Of a stretch of 64,000 nt of DNA, positions 1 through 10,955 are shown piece after piece. The position numbers and the translations under genes are program-made. The notes under the pieces are model-generated. The model searched no databases. It was not told where the DNA came from and was given only the letters and a program-made list of their open reading frames with translations. Origin of the DNA: Himantopus leucocephalus (lineage: Eukaryota > Chordata > Aves > Charadriiformes > Recurvirostridae); NCBI GenBank assembly GCA_003993805.1, contig RSEF01000005.1, positions 43,806,978-43,870,977 on the forward strand, written 5' to 3'. The stretch's first letter is position 1; each line of letters opens with the position of its first letter.

Positions 1-11
1 ACAGAAAGGTC

Positions 12-43
12 GGGGGCGGGGGGCAGGAGGGGGGGGGGGGGGG
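12..43 (+). repeat. G-rich low-complexity tract
   Basis: The left edge holds runs of 5, 6 and 15 G separated by one to a few other bases. It is followed directly by short TATCT-like repeats (about 45-62). At least four G-runs lie close together, so an intramolecular G-quadruplex is possible on the + strand. Long homopolymer G also tends to be miscalled, so the exact length is uncertain. Confidence 0.7.
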
Positions 44-1055
44 CATATCTTATCTTATCTTGTCTTTTCCCACCCCATTTTCCCCTATCGTCCTCCCCCA
101 CAGAGAGACACATGCTTGGGGTGTAGCTGCTGTATTCACATCCACTCAATAGATAAATACATCGTTTCTCTGCACTGTTTATTCTTTCTCTCTGCAAAGC
201 TGTTTTATCTGCAAAGCTGCAAAATAGATTCTAAAAGACCCCATACTGTGTGTATGGTAGACCTACTGTTATGAAGTGTATTGATGTCTGTGGTTCTGCA
301 TACACCTTATTTTAGAAAAGCAGATTATTGTAGTATGGTCTTCAATTTGCGAGCGTGTTTTTGTTGCAGCGGGCTGTACTTGAGTCTAAGGGAACTGTAA
401 AGTCTGACCATGGGCCGAGGGCCTTGTTGTTAAGCCTAGCACAATTATTCAGTTGTTCTAATGCCTTTGTGATCTTTTAAGGGGTCAACTTTGTAAAATT
501 AACAACTACAACTAATACCAAAAGAAAAAGGCCACTCTACAAAAATGCGTAGTAGTTGTATAGGTTTCTCAAATGTCAATGAACTTGTTTGTTCCAGTTG
601 TAGTGCAATCAAAATGCAGAGAATGCCAAGCTTGGAGGTCAGAGAGGAAAAATCATCTTTCTGCTGCAATTTCACATGTCTGCACTCTTGTACTGCTTTA
701 TGAATTTTCATCTTCCTCCTTGGTCTTCTGTAATTTGTATAACTCCATTCACAAACTTATATGGCCTTAACCACTGTAATACTGGATTTATGGTATTGGA
801 GACGGAAGACTGACAACCACAGGGGACAGATAAGTTATCTTGGGGGCAGTGTAAGAGCAAGGCAATCTAGCTGTGCTGTCTCTTCACAGTCCCCATCCCT
901 GGTTCCTCCTGTGTCAGCAGCATGAGTGTGTGTGAGGTACTAATCTCTGTCAGTGCTCCTGTGCGAAGATTGTCCTTCTTGACCTAGATGCACTCCCCGC
1001 CTCTCTGCGCTGCCTTTGCAAAGCGGTCACACTGCTTAGGACCATCTGCTGTGTA
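44..1055. other. Unique noncoding DNA, nothing recognised
   Basis: AT-rich single-copy-looking sequence. The short open frames on both strands (for example about 499-711 minus and 573-770 plus) overlap each other, show no codon bias and match no family I recognise. I treat them as chance. Confidence 0.6.
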
Positions 1056-1266
1056 ATATTTTTGAGTGGTGTTTCCTTTACCTGTGGTCACAACTTTTCA
1101 AGCCCTTAGTCACGTTTTAGTCTAACAAAAGATCTAACAGAACAATGAAAGGGTGGGGATNATATTTTTGAGTGGTGTTTCCTTTACCTGTGGTCACAAC
1201 TTTTCCAGCCCTTAGTCACGTTTCAGTCTAACAAAAGATCTAACAGAACAATGAAAGGGTGGGGAT
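1056..1266. repeat. Near-identical 105-bp duplication around a single N (assembly artefact)
   Basis: Bases 1056-1160 and 1162-1266 are the same 105-bp sequence, separated only by N at 1161. I count two differences (an A/C and a T/C). A direct duplication whose junction is exactly a one-base N is the signature of two contig ends, or two haplotypes, that overlapped but were not merged. It is less likely to be a real tandem duplication. Confidence 0.85.
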
Positions 1267-2008
1267 GGTAGGAATGAACCAGTGCTTTATGGTATAGCTT
1301 GTTTGGGTATAAATCAAAGTCTGTGAAGGACCTCACTGTGTGTCAGCAACTGAGTGGGCACTGTGAAATGAAATCCTGGGTGTCTGCTGTTGAGACAACT
1401 GCAGGTGTGTTTTAGCTGCACAAAGTCACTAGTTGTATACAAAGTGAGTGGATGCAAAGATCTTGTACCACCTTCAAATATTTTAGCTCTATGTAATCAT
1501 AAATGTGTACAGCAATGGTACGTAGCCAAGGGAATCTTTTACTGTTGCTATGTGTGCTGCACTTACTGCACATATATGGAAAGTCACCAGAGCACTTTTC
1601 ACTAACACTAAGTAGATATAAATAAAAGAAAAGCTGTTAAATTTGAAGCTGGCAAAGTAAATGTCATGAATATGCTTCAGTGTTGAGTGCAAGTAAATAA
1701 CAGATGTGTTGTCAAATTTATTGGCCTATATTTGTAGCAGGAGAAATGAAATTAAACGTGCACCACTGTGGTAATGTAGACAGTATTGATATTGCTAGAG
1801 GGATTTAATCTGTGGCATTATCTAGAATAAACATTCTTCCTACAAGAAGAAAAAATTTATATTCACTATCTCAAATCTATCAGTCCGTCTATCCTCAGCA
1901 AATCCACCCTGCTTTTTCCCTTTTCCCCACTACTACTCCTCTTAAGTGCTTTGGAGCTTGGCTTCCTCAGCCCACAGGAGTGGGAGCACAGTGTTGGGAG
2001 GCAAAGCT
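1267..2008. other. Unique noncoding DNA
   Basis: No repeat family, RNA gene or convincing coding frame seen. Small open frames at 1390-1605 (+) and 1489-1692 (-) overlap on opposite strands and look like noise. Confidence 0.55.
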
Positions 2009-2048
2009 GCACATACTTGTGTGCAGCGNGCACATACTTGTGTGCAGC
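2009..2048. repeat. 19-bp duplication around a single N (assembly artefact)
   Basis: The 19 bases at 2009-2027 recur at 2030-2048, with G and N (2028-2029) between them. Same pattern as the other N-flanking duplications in this window. Confidence 0.8.
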
Positions 2049-5000
2049 ATTGGTGGTTGCTGACTCTGGCTGGCTACTTCAGCGTCAGAGAATTTTGCCC
2101 CTGCAGGTCATTTCCATTAATCTCTGAAAGTCAGGTTCTGGTCTTTTCAGACACCAGCGGTTTGAGAAGCAGCTCTTTTCATGCTGGTAAGTGGGCAAAC
2201 TCTTTCCAAGTGGCAACAACTGTGTCCGCCTTGCTAGGGACAGGCAAATGCTAATGCTGTCATCTACAGAATGGGCATGTGTGCTTTAACATTGTCACTG
2301 GGCGTTGGCAGTGAGCCTGACGGTAATTGCATAGGCTTCTTTCCCCTGCTGCAAACAGCTCTGTTGTAGTTTCGCTTCTCCATGCCTGAGAGAGGATGAG
2401 TTGTGAAAAGCTAATCCTACACCTTGGAGAGTTAAAGAGCCTAAAGAAGTGGAGGGGAAAAAAATCATGAAAGTAAAACAAAGCAAAGAAATCGTGTAAA
2501 CAAATTAATTAATTGTCTGGAAGTGAAGTGTATGTTTGTAATTTTGCCCTTGTCGAAGGGAAATTGAAGTTCATTATGTTCACTGACTGATTTAAAAGCT
2601 TTTTCCTGCACAGCATCACCTAGAGAGAGAAAGAGAGGGAGGCCCATTCGGAGCTCACACATTGGCTGCAGCTTCAATTAAAACAGGAATTCATTACTGG
2701 AAACCTCCAGAGAGAAGGCTGTTACTTCACTCTTCAGTATGGGGAGGAGGCTGCGTTTTCTTTTGCTGATTCACTCTTTTGTTTCAGCGTGAAGCCTTAG
2801 TTTTTATACTAAAAGCATTGCATTTTGACTCATGCTAGTAATAATCTTGAGATGCTGATAAAGTTAAGAGATGTGAAACCATATTTGGAGACGGGCTGTG
2901 CTATTTTTTGCTAATATTTACTGTGTTATTTATGTGAACAGAGATAGCATAACACATGGAGGGAAGGGAGGGGACTTAAAAAATTCAGTTTACTGCACGT
3001 TATGAATTCTAGGGTTGATGCTGAGTGAATCTGGTCACAGAATAGCAATTAAATATTTCTAATTAGGTGCATATGTATTATTTCGAAATTGCACAGTGTA
3101 CTCATCAGCATCTTCAGTTGCCAAATGCAAATGCCTTTAATATATCTGACCATTGATGTCTTGGCAGATGCCCAGGCTGTGTTCTGTTTAGGACCATGGA
3201 AATGTGTAGGGAGGGGTAGGATCCCCTTTCTCTGAACTAGATAGGACAAAACTGTTGGAAGGAAAAGTACATGTTTTGGTGAAAGCTTTTGATTTTAAAT
3301 TTTGTTTCAAAGGCTTTCCAGGTTGTCTGGCCAGGAATGCTTAACAAGTCTGCTGTAGAGAAGTGAGCTCAGGGTTTCAGCTTGTTGCAGTCCGCTTGTT
3401 TTATCTCTTATCCTTTCTCTCTTTCTCCCTGTAATAGGAAGCCCACTGGGGTTTTATTTTTTCTATGAAGCACCTACAGATGGTTGCCTAGTCCCTTCCT
3501 TTTGTTCATTGTGAATGCAAAGACATAGCTAAACAAGAAGAGTGCATCCCCCTTCCTGGAATTAGCAAATATTAAAGCAAATGCTTTTTCCAAAAGAAAG
3601 ATGTTTGGCAGTTCTCCAACCCTTTCAGCAGGTGCAGTATGCCTGAGGCTGTGCCACACGTACATCTCTGAAATATTGTAGCCCACTGTTTTGGACATCA
3701 AAGCGCTCCAGGGAAGGAAGTGCATGTCTGTATATGCACAGATGTATTAGTCCTCTGTGGTCAGTAATATACGCTGATTAATGAACACTGGATCTGGGTC
3801 AAGAATTTTCTAATGGAGATGTTAATTTTCTAAAAGGAAAAAAAATCCAGATGAGTGTTTTGTTTTGGAGACATCGTTGAAAGAAACCAAGTGGATTTTG
3901 GATGGAAATCTGTCTAGCCACCTGAAGGGCACCCATCCAGCTGTCTGCATGCCATCTCTTTTCCCTTCTTTTCTGGTAGTCTAAAGAAAGTGCTTGAAAA
4001 GGTACCAGAGGTGTGTGATAGTTATTACTTCTTGACAACTGGCCTGGTTGGGAACTTGGGATGTGGAGATCTACAGACTCCTAAGTTCATGATTTCTTTT
4101 TGGCTGAGGATTCCGGTGCCATGAAATACAAAAGGATCACATACAGAGATGCTTGGAAAAGGCTTCTAGAATTTTTTAGGCATCTAGGGAAAATGAGAAG
4201 CATTTTTCATTTAGGTAGCGGAAGTACTTCTCGCACCAGGAAAGTGTTTGTGCTTCTAAAGCAAAATACCTCTTAATTTCTACAAAAACTCTTTTACAAG
4301 TGATGGTGAAATAGGGGTTTTCTTATCTTCCTTTTCCCCTAGCCTTGATTTTTTTCCCTACAAAGATGAGATTAACTTTTCTTCGAATTTCAGGGCACAT
4401 CCCGGTGTAGCAGTGCATTTGTTTCAAATGAACATTTAAATATTTGTCTGCTGTTGGAATGTAAAGAGTCCTAAGGTGTGTTACACCATCTGAACCCCGT
4501 AGTTCCTGGGGTGCAAGTCAGAGGAGTGCCAGAGAGGAAGAGTGCAGTGGTCATGTCTCCGTAGCAGAGCTCTTCTCTGCTCTGAACACCTTTCTTTCAC
4601 ACACCTGGTTTGTCCCCTGGGCAGTTCTGACTCTTGATCATTCCTGTGGCAGAATACGCTGACAGCTGGGTTGGAGAACGGAATTTAGGTCTGTACAGAC
4701 AGAGGGCATAGGTGGATTTATGCTAAAAAGCCAAATTTGTGGAAGAGTTGGTATGAGTGGGATTTTGAAGTTTTTCAGGTTCTTCAGTGGTGGGGAGAGG
4801 ATGAGGATGATTAAAAGGGAGAGAACACAAGGATTTTTCAGTGCAGTCTCTTACCTGACCCATGTATTTGGCTCTTCCTTCTGTGTCTTTTGATTTTTGT
4901 TTTTGTTTTTACTGTTACATCCTTGGGTCTGGGCTATCCTTTGTCATATTTGCACAGCACAGTTGTGTCCTGACCTGTGTCTTTTCTGTGGTGCAGCAGT

Positions 5001-7070
5001 ATAAATATTTAACGACAATAACAACAGAGAGCATGCTTATCCCTTGATATTTGGGAAACATAAAGCTGGAAATTTTATTATTTCAGCAGATCTAGCTGTC
5101 TTTCCAAGAGGACTACAGACAACAAATACCAGTCATATTGTCCATATTATATATCCTGCCTTCTCCTTCCACCACCTCCCAACTAAAAAAAAAAAAATAA
5201 AAAATTACCAAGGTTCTTTGAGTTATCATTAATGTGGCAGAAGTTCAGATCCATTCTTGCTATGTCAGAACAGATTTGCCTATTCCCTGCTGTCACCAGC
5301 ATTTTCAGCTTATTAATGTTGTCATACTCTCCCCCATTAGCCTGTCCATATGTTACAGAAGTGTCATTATTAACTGGTTAATGCTGGTTCAAAAGTTGGT
5401 GATTTCTCCAAGGATTTTTATTCCATTTACCTTCTAGCCCATGGTAGCGTTCAGTAGCAAAACACCTTGGAGGTGTTTGTATCTTCTAAGGATACATGCT
5501 CCAGTGTGTTTCATTCTCCCACTACCTTGTCCCACTTCAGTCCAGGTGCTAGGTCTGCAGGTCATAAAGGGTACCCACATGCTTCTGCTTTTAAAACCAT
5601 AAAAAACATTAGTAGCAAAAAAAGAACAAGGTTGGATGATGGGGGTTTGATCACAAAGAAATGGCTGAAATAGAAAACGTCTGTAAAGGGCAGCAAACAT
5701 TAAAAGCAGCTCATGGAAATGAGTGTTGAGGGGATTGTTCTATGAGCAGACGTGAAGCAAACAGAGGTTTTATGCTGGGAATGAAGAATTTTAGAAGATA
5801 TAAAGGTAAAGATGAAGATATAGAAAATGATTGGGGAAGGTAAGATTGTGTTTGCAAGATGATGAAAGCACAGAATCAATTTTAAACATCATTTAAGATG
5901 GATGCAACCTGAATAAACGGTGGGTTGGGTGCAATCTAGCAGAGAATGTGCAGCTTTGAGTTTCTACACTTGGCAAGACATTCAGGACAGTCATTAGACA
6001 CTTGGAAATATTTCTTCCACACCAGTTTTTATGTTTCGGTGAAGGTGCCCTAACTTTATTTTTATTGGAAAATTTGTGATGAGACAGCACTGACTCATCT
6101 GAGCCACATGGATAACTTTATTCATTTTTATCAATAGCACTGTAATGCGATGGAACCCTAATAATGAAACAAGGAGTTCATTGTCCACCTTGGAAAGATA
6201 CCAGGAGATATTCCCTGCCTCAGTGAACTTATGATGTAAGCATAAGGTAAGAGGCAGGAAACGAATGAAGCACGCACTTCATGTGCGTGAATGAGCGTGC
6301 GTCAGGGTGCACAGAAAGGCAGAGATGGTAACGGCTATTATGAGAGTAAATAGGCAATAGTCTTTGAAGATAATGAGTTTTTTGTTGCTTCTACTGTTAA
6401 GTGACTCTTTTGGCAACTGTATATCCTCTCTTGTAGGACACCTGTTTGGGCATCAGTGTTGTGGGAGTTCCCAGTCTCCTGGAAATACTGAATGTACTTC
6501 AGCAGCAGAGCACGTAAAGTCCAGGGTCTGTAGGGAGCAGCCTGGGGAAGGTGATGTTTAGCACGTTTGATCTGAGTACATATTCTTGACTGGTTTCCAG
6601 TTAGAGCAACAAGTCTGACTGGCTTATTGCTTTTTCTTTAGGATTTCTTAGCTTTCCGTGTTGGTGTTTTCCCTCTTGAACCCTTGAGATACAAATGATT
6701 TGGTCTTGCTAGCCTTACTTCTCACTGTAACTTTTACTTTTTCTGTCTTTCTGCATTCTTTCTCCTAGCTTTCTCAGCTGTTTCATCCAAGCTTGTGCAA
6801 CTGTGTCATATCAGAGATAGGCCTTGGATCTTTGATACACAGTTCGAAAAATCTGTTAGGGAGGTCAAGGGGAAAAGCCTACAGCAGTAGTTACAGGGGA
6901 AGAGGGTTACAGCATGCCAAAGAACAGGTTTTCCTGGGAAAGGGTGGCAAACCACTGGGCTAGTGTTTTTAAAGTTAGTGCATAACTGGGAGTTGTACAT
7001 GTCAGGGTAGTTGTGGCAGATTCTTGGTGTAAAAGAATAAGCAACTGCGTTGTCTACATTAGCAAGAGGG
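2049..7070. other. Unique noncoding DNA, about 5 kb
   Basis: AT-rich sequence without recognisable repeats or genes. A 36-bp segment at about 2151-2186 sits between a pyrimidine-rich TTTTCAG and a GTAAGTGGG, but it is too short and isolated to call an exon. About 2495-2515 holds TTAATTAATT homeobox-type motifs. A 13-base A-run lies near 5185-5197. The open frames here are short and not biased. Confidence 0.5.
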
Positions 7071-7118
7071 ATGGCAGAATGGGATAATACCTGTATGGCA
7101 GAATGGGAGAATATCTGT
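7071..7118 (+). repeat. Two-copy 24-bp tandem repeat
   Basis: The 24-bp unit at 7071-7094 is followed directly by a second copy at 7095-7118 with two substitutions. There is no N at the junction, so this is probably a real local tandem duplication, unlike the N-flanked ones. Confidence 0.85.
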
Positions 7119-7802
7119 AAAGTGAGAGTTGTTTCTGAGGATGCAGTGTCCACATGGGCTGCTTCTGGGCCAATTCTAATGTGAGGCTGAGGAGCAAATT
7201 GCTTTCCATCATAGGAGTATGTCAGGTGTGCTGGAGTTTGTCTTTCAGCTCACTCATTCTGCGGTGTGAAGCAAATCCTCAGAAGTGGGGACAATTGGAT
7301 GATATGCTTCAAGATACCTTCCTTGCACCGCTTAACTTCCTTGGCTGAACTAAATGTTTAATGTTGACATATGCGGTAACTTTTTGATAGGTTTTGCTTC
7401 TCTTTTTAATCATGCCCTAACTATCAGCCAATGTGTGTTCTTGCAGTCAGTACTCACAATAAGATTATACTGTACAACTATTATGGTTGAAAATTTGACT
7501 TTGCAGGAGAGATTGGAGCTTTTGTTCTTTAACCTGTGCTTTTATTCTGATTGTTACTTTATGGCTTTGTCACTCATTCCCTACATTGTATGAATGAATG
7601 CTCACTTCTGTACAACATGGCAAAATTAACACCACACAAACTTCCTTGTGTGACAGAGCAATTCTGATTGATAGTTTTAGATTAAATGGTAAATATAAGC
7701 ACAGCCATAGCAAATCCAATTTTACACTAGGCCGTTATATGGCATGCATCTGGGAGGTGCTTACCCTGTACCCTTTAATGCTGTGTAGGGTCAATGTGAC
7801 TT
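7119..7802. other. Unique noncoding DNA
   Basis: Single-copy-looking AT-rich sequence. Open frames at 7154-7348, 7354-7593 and 7598-7819 (+) are rich in F, L, C and S, as expected from chance frames in AT-rich DNA. Confidence 0.5.
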
Positions 7803-7828
7803 TACTTCAGGTCATCTGACCTGAAGTA
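7803..7828. promoter_or_regulatory. 26-bp palindrome with IR2 nuclear-receptor half-sites
   Basis: The arms at 7803-7814 (TACTTCAGGTCA) and 7817-7828 (TGACCTGAAGTA) are perfect 12-base reverse complements with a 2-base TC spacer. The inner hexamers are AGGTCA and TGACCT, the consensus half-site of many nuclear receptors, arranged as an inverted repeat with spacing 2. This is an inference from motif shape. Spacing 2 is not the classical oestrogen-receptor spacing of 3, so the partner is open. The symmetry continues outside the hexamers. Confidence 0.4.
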
Positions 7829-8060
7829 GTCTTTATAGCAAATGCCTTGAGGATGGTAGCCAAGGGACAGCTAGTGAGTTGTGAAAGAAAATACAATTTA
7901 TTTGCAAGCTGTTGTTGAATTGTGATAGTATTAAGTGTCCATAAATCCCTGGATGTTGGCCAATTCTGCTAGACTGTTGTTTTTCAGATGCCTGAAGTTA
8001 GGCTGCTTGGTTATTGCCACAAATGCCTGCCATTGAAGGATATGTTTCCAAGACTAATAA
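7829..8060. other. Unique noncoding DNA
   Basis: Nothing recognised in this short stretch. Confidence 0.5.
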
Positions 8061-8218
8061 ACAAGTAAAACTCAAGATGCCCCCATAGCAGAAGGGGTAA
8101 GGGTTTCAGATGTCAGTAGCTACTCTGGGACTGATCCTGNACAAGTATAACTCAAGATGCCTCCATAGCAGAAGAGGTAAGGGTTTCAGATGTCAGTAGA
8201 TACTCTGGGACTGATCCT
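8061..8218. repeat. 78-bp duplication around a single N (assembly artefact)
   Basis: The segment at 8061-8138 recurs at 8141-8218 around N at 8140, with four substitutions. The divergence suggests two alleles placed in tandem, or a recent tandem duplication the assembler failed to resolve. Confidence 0.8.
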
Positions 8219-9102
8219 ATAATCTATGCTGTAATAAAACTTGCAGTGACCCAGCTGTGTTTGTGCAGACTTGAAGTGGAACCTGGTTTGGGGTTTCTGG
8301 TGCACAGCGTCAGTTTGCTTGGCTGTTTTCTGAATTCATCTTCAGCTGCCCTTCTCTCCAACTTTGGCCAAAGGATGTAGGCTATGCGATGGCACTCTCA
8401 GTACATGAGATAAATGTAGACAAGGGGGGAAAAAAAAATAAAACTGGGAGGGAGGGTGATTCAAGGTGAAATTTTTTGCTTTAAAATGAAACATGCTAGT
8501 GCGCATTATCTGTGGAGCCTAAGGGGTGATACAGGGGGTCACAGGAGAGCTCGGAGTTGCTCAGAATTAACAAAATAAATCCCAGTTGCCAATTCAGGCT
8601 CTGCAGCTGTGACCAAGAATGACAGATAGATTTTCTTTTCCACTAGATTTACTCTCTGATATCCGAGTTTATCACTCAAGCCAGGACTATTCATCAACCT
8701 TCCTGTCGATAATCCAAGCCTAAGTCGGCAAGCTACACTTTTATGATTCACTTCTAAAAAAACCCACAAGAGTATTCATGCTGCTTTTGCCTCAGATTTA
8801 GCAAAACGGAAGGAACATAGGTATGAGGAACTGTTGTCCATTGAATGGTCTCCAAGAAACGTTGGAGATGATCTATGTAATGATGCAGAGTCTCCAAAGG
8901 CTGCCAGCTAAGCCCTAGTGGGTAGCGAGCTGTAGTATTTCCCTCTCACCGCCATCTGTTTAATGGCCATCCATTTAAAAAAAAACAGTGACGAATGAGT
9001 GAGCGAACCAGTCTAGTTGCTACTGGAGAAGGGTTGATGTTGCAAAAATGGTTGCAATAGTTGCTCCCTTAGAGAATCTCATTACTATAGGAACGATGGT
9101 GA
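8219..9102. other. Unique noncoding DNA
   Basis: No repeats or convincing genes seen. A short mixed purine run lies at about 8426-8440. Confidence 0.5.
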
Positions 9103-9330
9103 CCTGGTTCCCTTTTTAGCCTTGGAGCAGATGCGTATGACTCTGGCACAGTACAGGCACATGGGCACAGTATTTTCACAGAAACAGTAATGGCTACTGT
9201 GGACCCCATCATGGCAGAGGTACTGGGATCACACGTGGATGTTAATGAACAGGCAGAAACCCCATATTTCGAGGCTGATACTAGAACTCCCATGGCTAAG
9301 GCCCCGATTATCTCTGTTGTCCTAGATTAA
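9103..9330 (+). other. Open block with acceptor-like start, possible exon (unrecognised)
   Basis: Seen: this frame is open for 75 codons from just after a TGA at 9100-9102 to TAA at 9328-9330. A pyrimidine-rich TTCCCTTTTTAG ends at 9119 and would make a good splice acceptor, leaving 69 codons to the stop. Codons after it are mostly purine-first and the peptide is mixed and acidic (for example E-T-V-M-A-T-V-D-P-I-M-A-E-V-L), which is more protein-like than the surrounding frames. The first ATG is at codon 24 after the acceptor. I recognise no family. It could be a terminal exon, a relic of one, or chance in a GC-richer patch; the minus strand is also open here (9069-9293). Confidence 0.2.
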
Positions 9331-9336
9331 TCCTGA

Positions 9337-9621
9337 CCCAGCCTCTGCCCTTCGAATAACAGCATAACAGTCTGCACTTCTAGTCGCTGCTTCCTGAACT
9401 TTACAGGTCTCAAACAACACTGGGACCTCTTACCAACAGCTGAGTATCCAGTGTTTGTATGCAGCCAGAATTTTAGTTCAGGGAAGTTGCGAGACGAAGG
9501 GGGAAAAACATGCCAGGGTAGAGGTCCTGAAGCCGGCACAGACAGCACCGGCTGCAGCTCCCTCTGCTTTGTCCTGGTTGTCTTCCTCTCTTCCCTCATC
9601 CAGATTTTGCCAGTGTCTTAA
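9337..9621 (+). other. Second open block in the same frame (unrecognised)
   Basis: After TAA (9328) and TGA (9334), the same frame is open again for 94 codons to TAA at 9619-9621. The translation would contain three N-glycosylation sequons (N-N-S, N-F-T, N-F-S) and end in a hydrophobic stretch (S-L-C-F-V-L-V-V-F-L-S-S-L-I). There is no good start codon near the left end. Together with the block before it, this could be a decayed gene remnant. Low stop density in a GC-richer patch is the simpler explanation. Confidence 0.12.
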
Positions 9622-9700
9622 GCTGCTCAGAATCTCAGAGTCTACGTGTATCCTATCTGCTGACAGTGTGAATGAGCCTTTCTGAACCTGACCTCATGGT

Positions 9701-9934
9701 TTGTCATTTGCAGCAGGTGCCACTTGTTTTCCCTTTTTTGTTGACACTGACAGACAAGAAATATTTATACTCCTTCCCCCCAGCCCAATGGTAAGTACTG
9801 AAGAATCAGACATTCTCCAGACCACCTGTCTGCTGCCACCGAAGCCTGGGTCGAATGCCCTGAGGGCGCAGGAGTCTTGTATAGAGCTGTTTGATGCAGA
9901 GCGCCATGTGGCGAAACGGTTTTGCGAGCCGTGA
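9701..9934 (+). other. Open block containing an exon-like segment (unrecognised)
   Basis: An open frame of 77 codons runs to TGA. Inside it, 9714-9790 lies between TTTGTCATTTGCAG and a consensus donor, ATG followed by GTAAGT, so a 77-bp exon is possible on the + strand. The reading frame also stays open past the donor. CpG dinucleotides are more frequent at 9840-9970 than in the flanks. The minus strand is open over the same bases (9694-10032), which weakens the coding case. No family recognised. Confidence 0.15.
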
Positions 9935-10032
9935 GAGACAGTTCCGCTGGGCTGCACTGCAGTCTCAGGACATCTCGTTTGCTGCCTCTGGCACGGTTTT
10001 GATAGGGGAGAGAGAGGCTTCAGATTTCTCAA

Positions 10033-10849
10033 ACACTCTGTGGCAGAGGAGGAGGGGTAAAAGGAGGGAAGGAAATTAGATAGTTGAAGGAGTAAGGAAT
10101 GTCTATATAAATAAAAAGAGGGAGATGAGAAAGCAAAAGAAACCAGTCAAGCAAAGCAAATGCAAACAGTTTGATCTGTGAGAATTTTTCTTTCGTCCAA
10201 TGTGAAAGAAGTGAGCCATTAAAAATTCCTTTCAATAAGCACTATTTTACGTTAATGGGACTGGTGGAAGTACAGCATTAGTGAGATGATAAATATGAGG
10301 GTTTTGAGCTTCCTGGCACTCCAGGATTATATGAACATCTTGACGAGTGATGGGAGAGCCTGGGATGCTGCTGTAACTGCAGTGCTCTCCCTCTCAGCAT
10401 TCCTCAAGGAAATGGATTTAGTCTTGGCCCTGGGGAAAGGGAAGCATTGGAGTACGAGCTGCTTGCTGTAATGCTGCGGGCTTTCTGAGTGGGGGTTGAA
10501 ATGGAGAGGAGAAGTGGAATGGCTGTGTTAATATGTCCTCAAGGTATACCTTAGTATGGCTCTCAGTTTGTAAACATACCAAGTTAATGTTGGCATTTGA
10601 TTCTAGCAGTGGGAGTAGCATGGCTTGGGCAAAGAGGCAACACTTCACCTCCTCTTGCTCTAGGTACCAAGTAGTGACCTCAAAGACCTACTTGTTTGTC
10701 AGCTTCAGTTCTCAAAGGGTCCAAGAGGAGTAACTGGCTGGTGGAAAGAGTATATTCTTCTTCTTTAAAAATAATTTTCCTGTTGGTGAGGTCTGAACCA
10801 GTCATCTCCTCAGCTGAGAGAGCAATGTTCTCTGTTGCCTACAGCAGTG
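10033..10849. other. Unique noncoding DNA
   Basis: AT-rich with a purine-rich patch near 10040-10080. Nothing else recognised. Confidence 0.5.
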
Positions 10850-10955
10850 ACACTAGGAACTCAAAGCATGTTCCCAGCTGTCACTAATTTACTGACCGTC
10901 TGCTTTCAGTCTCTCAAAATCTGCATCTCAAATGAGGAGATGGAGTAACTTCAGT
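10850..10955 (-). repeat. Possible highly diverged MIR relic
   Basis: The order of short blocks (TCTGCTTTCAGTCTCTC, then CTGCATCTCAAATGAGGAGA) resembles the reverse complement of the conserved MIR core, where a CTCAGTTTCCTCATCTGTAAAATG-like block is expected. The similarity is weak and was judged by eye only. Confidence 0.25.

Noticed and set aside
2151..2186. 36-bp segment between CTTTTCAG and GTAAGTGGG as a micro-exon
   Set aside because: Short distance between splice-like motifs arises often by chance, and no coding context exists.
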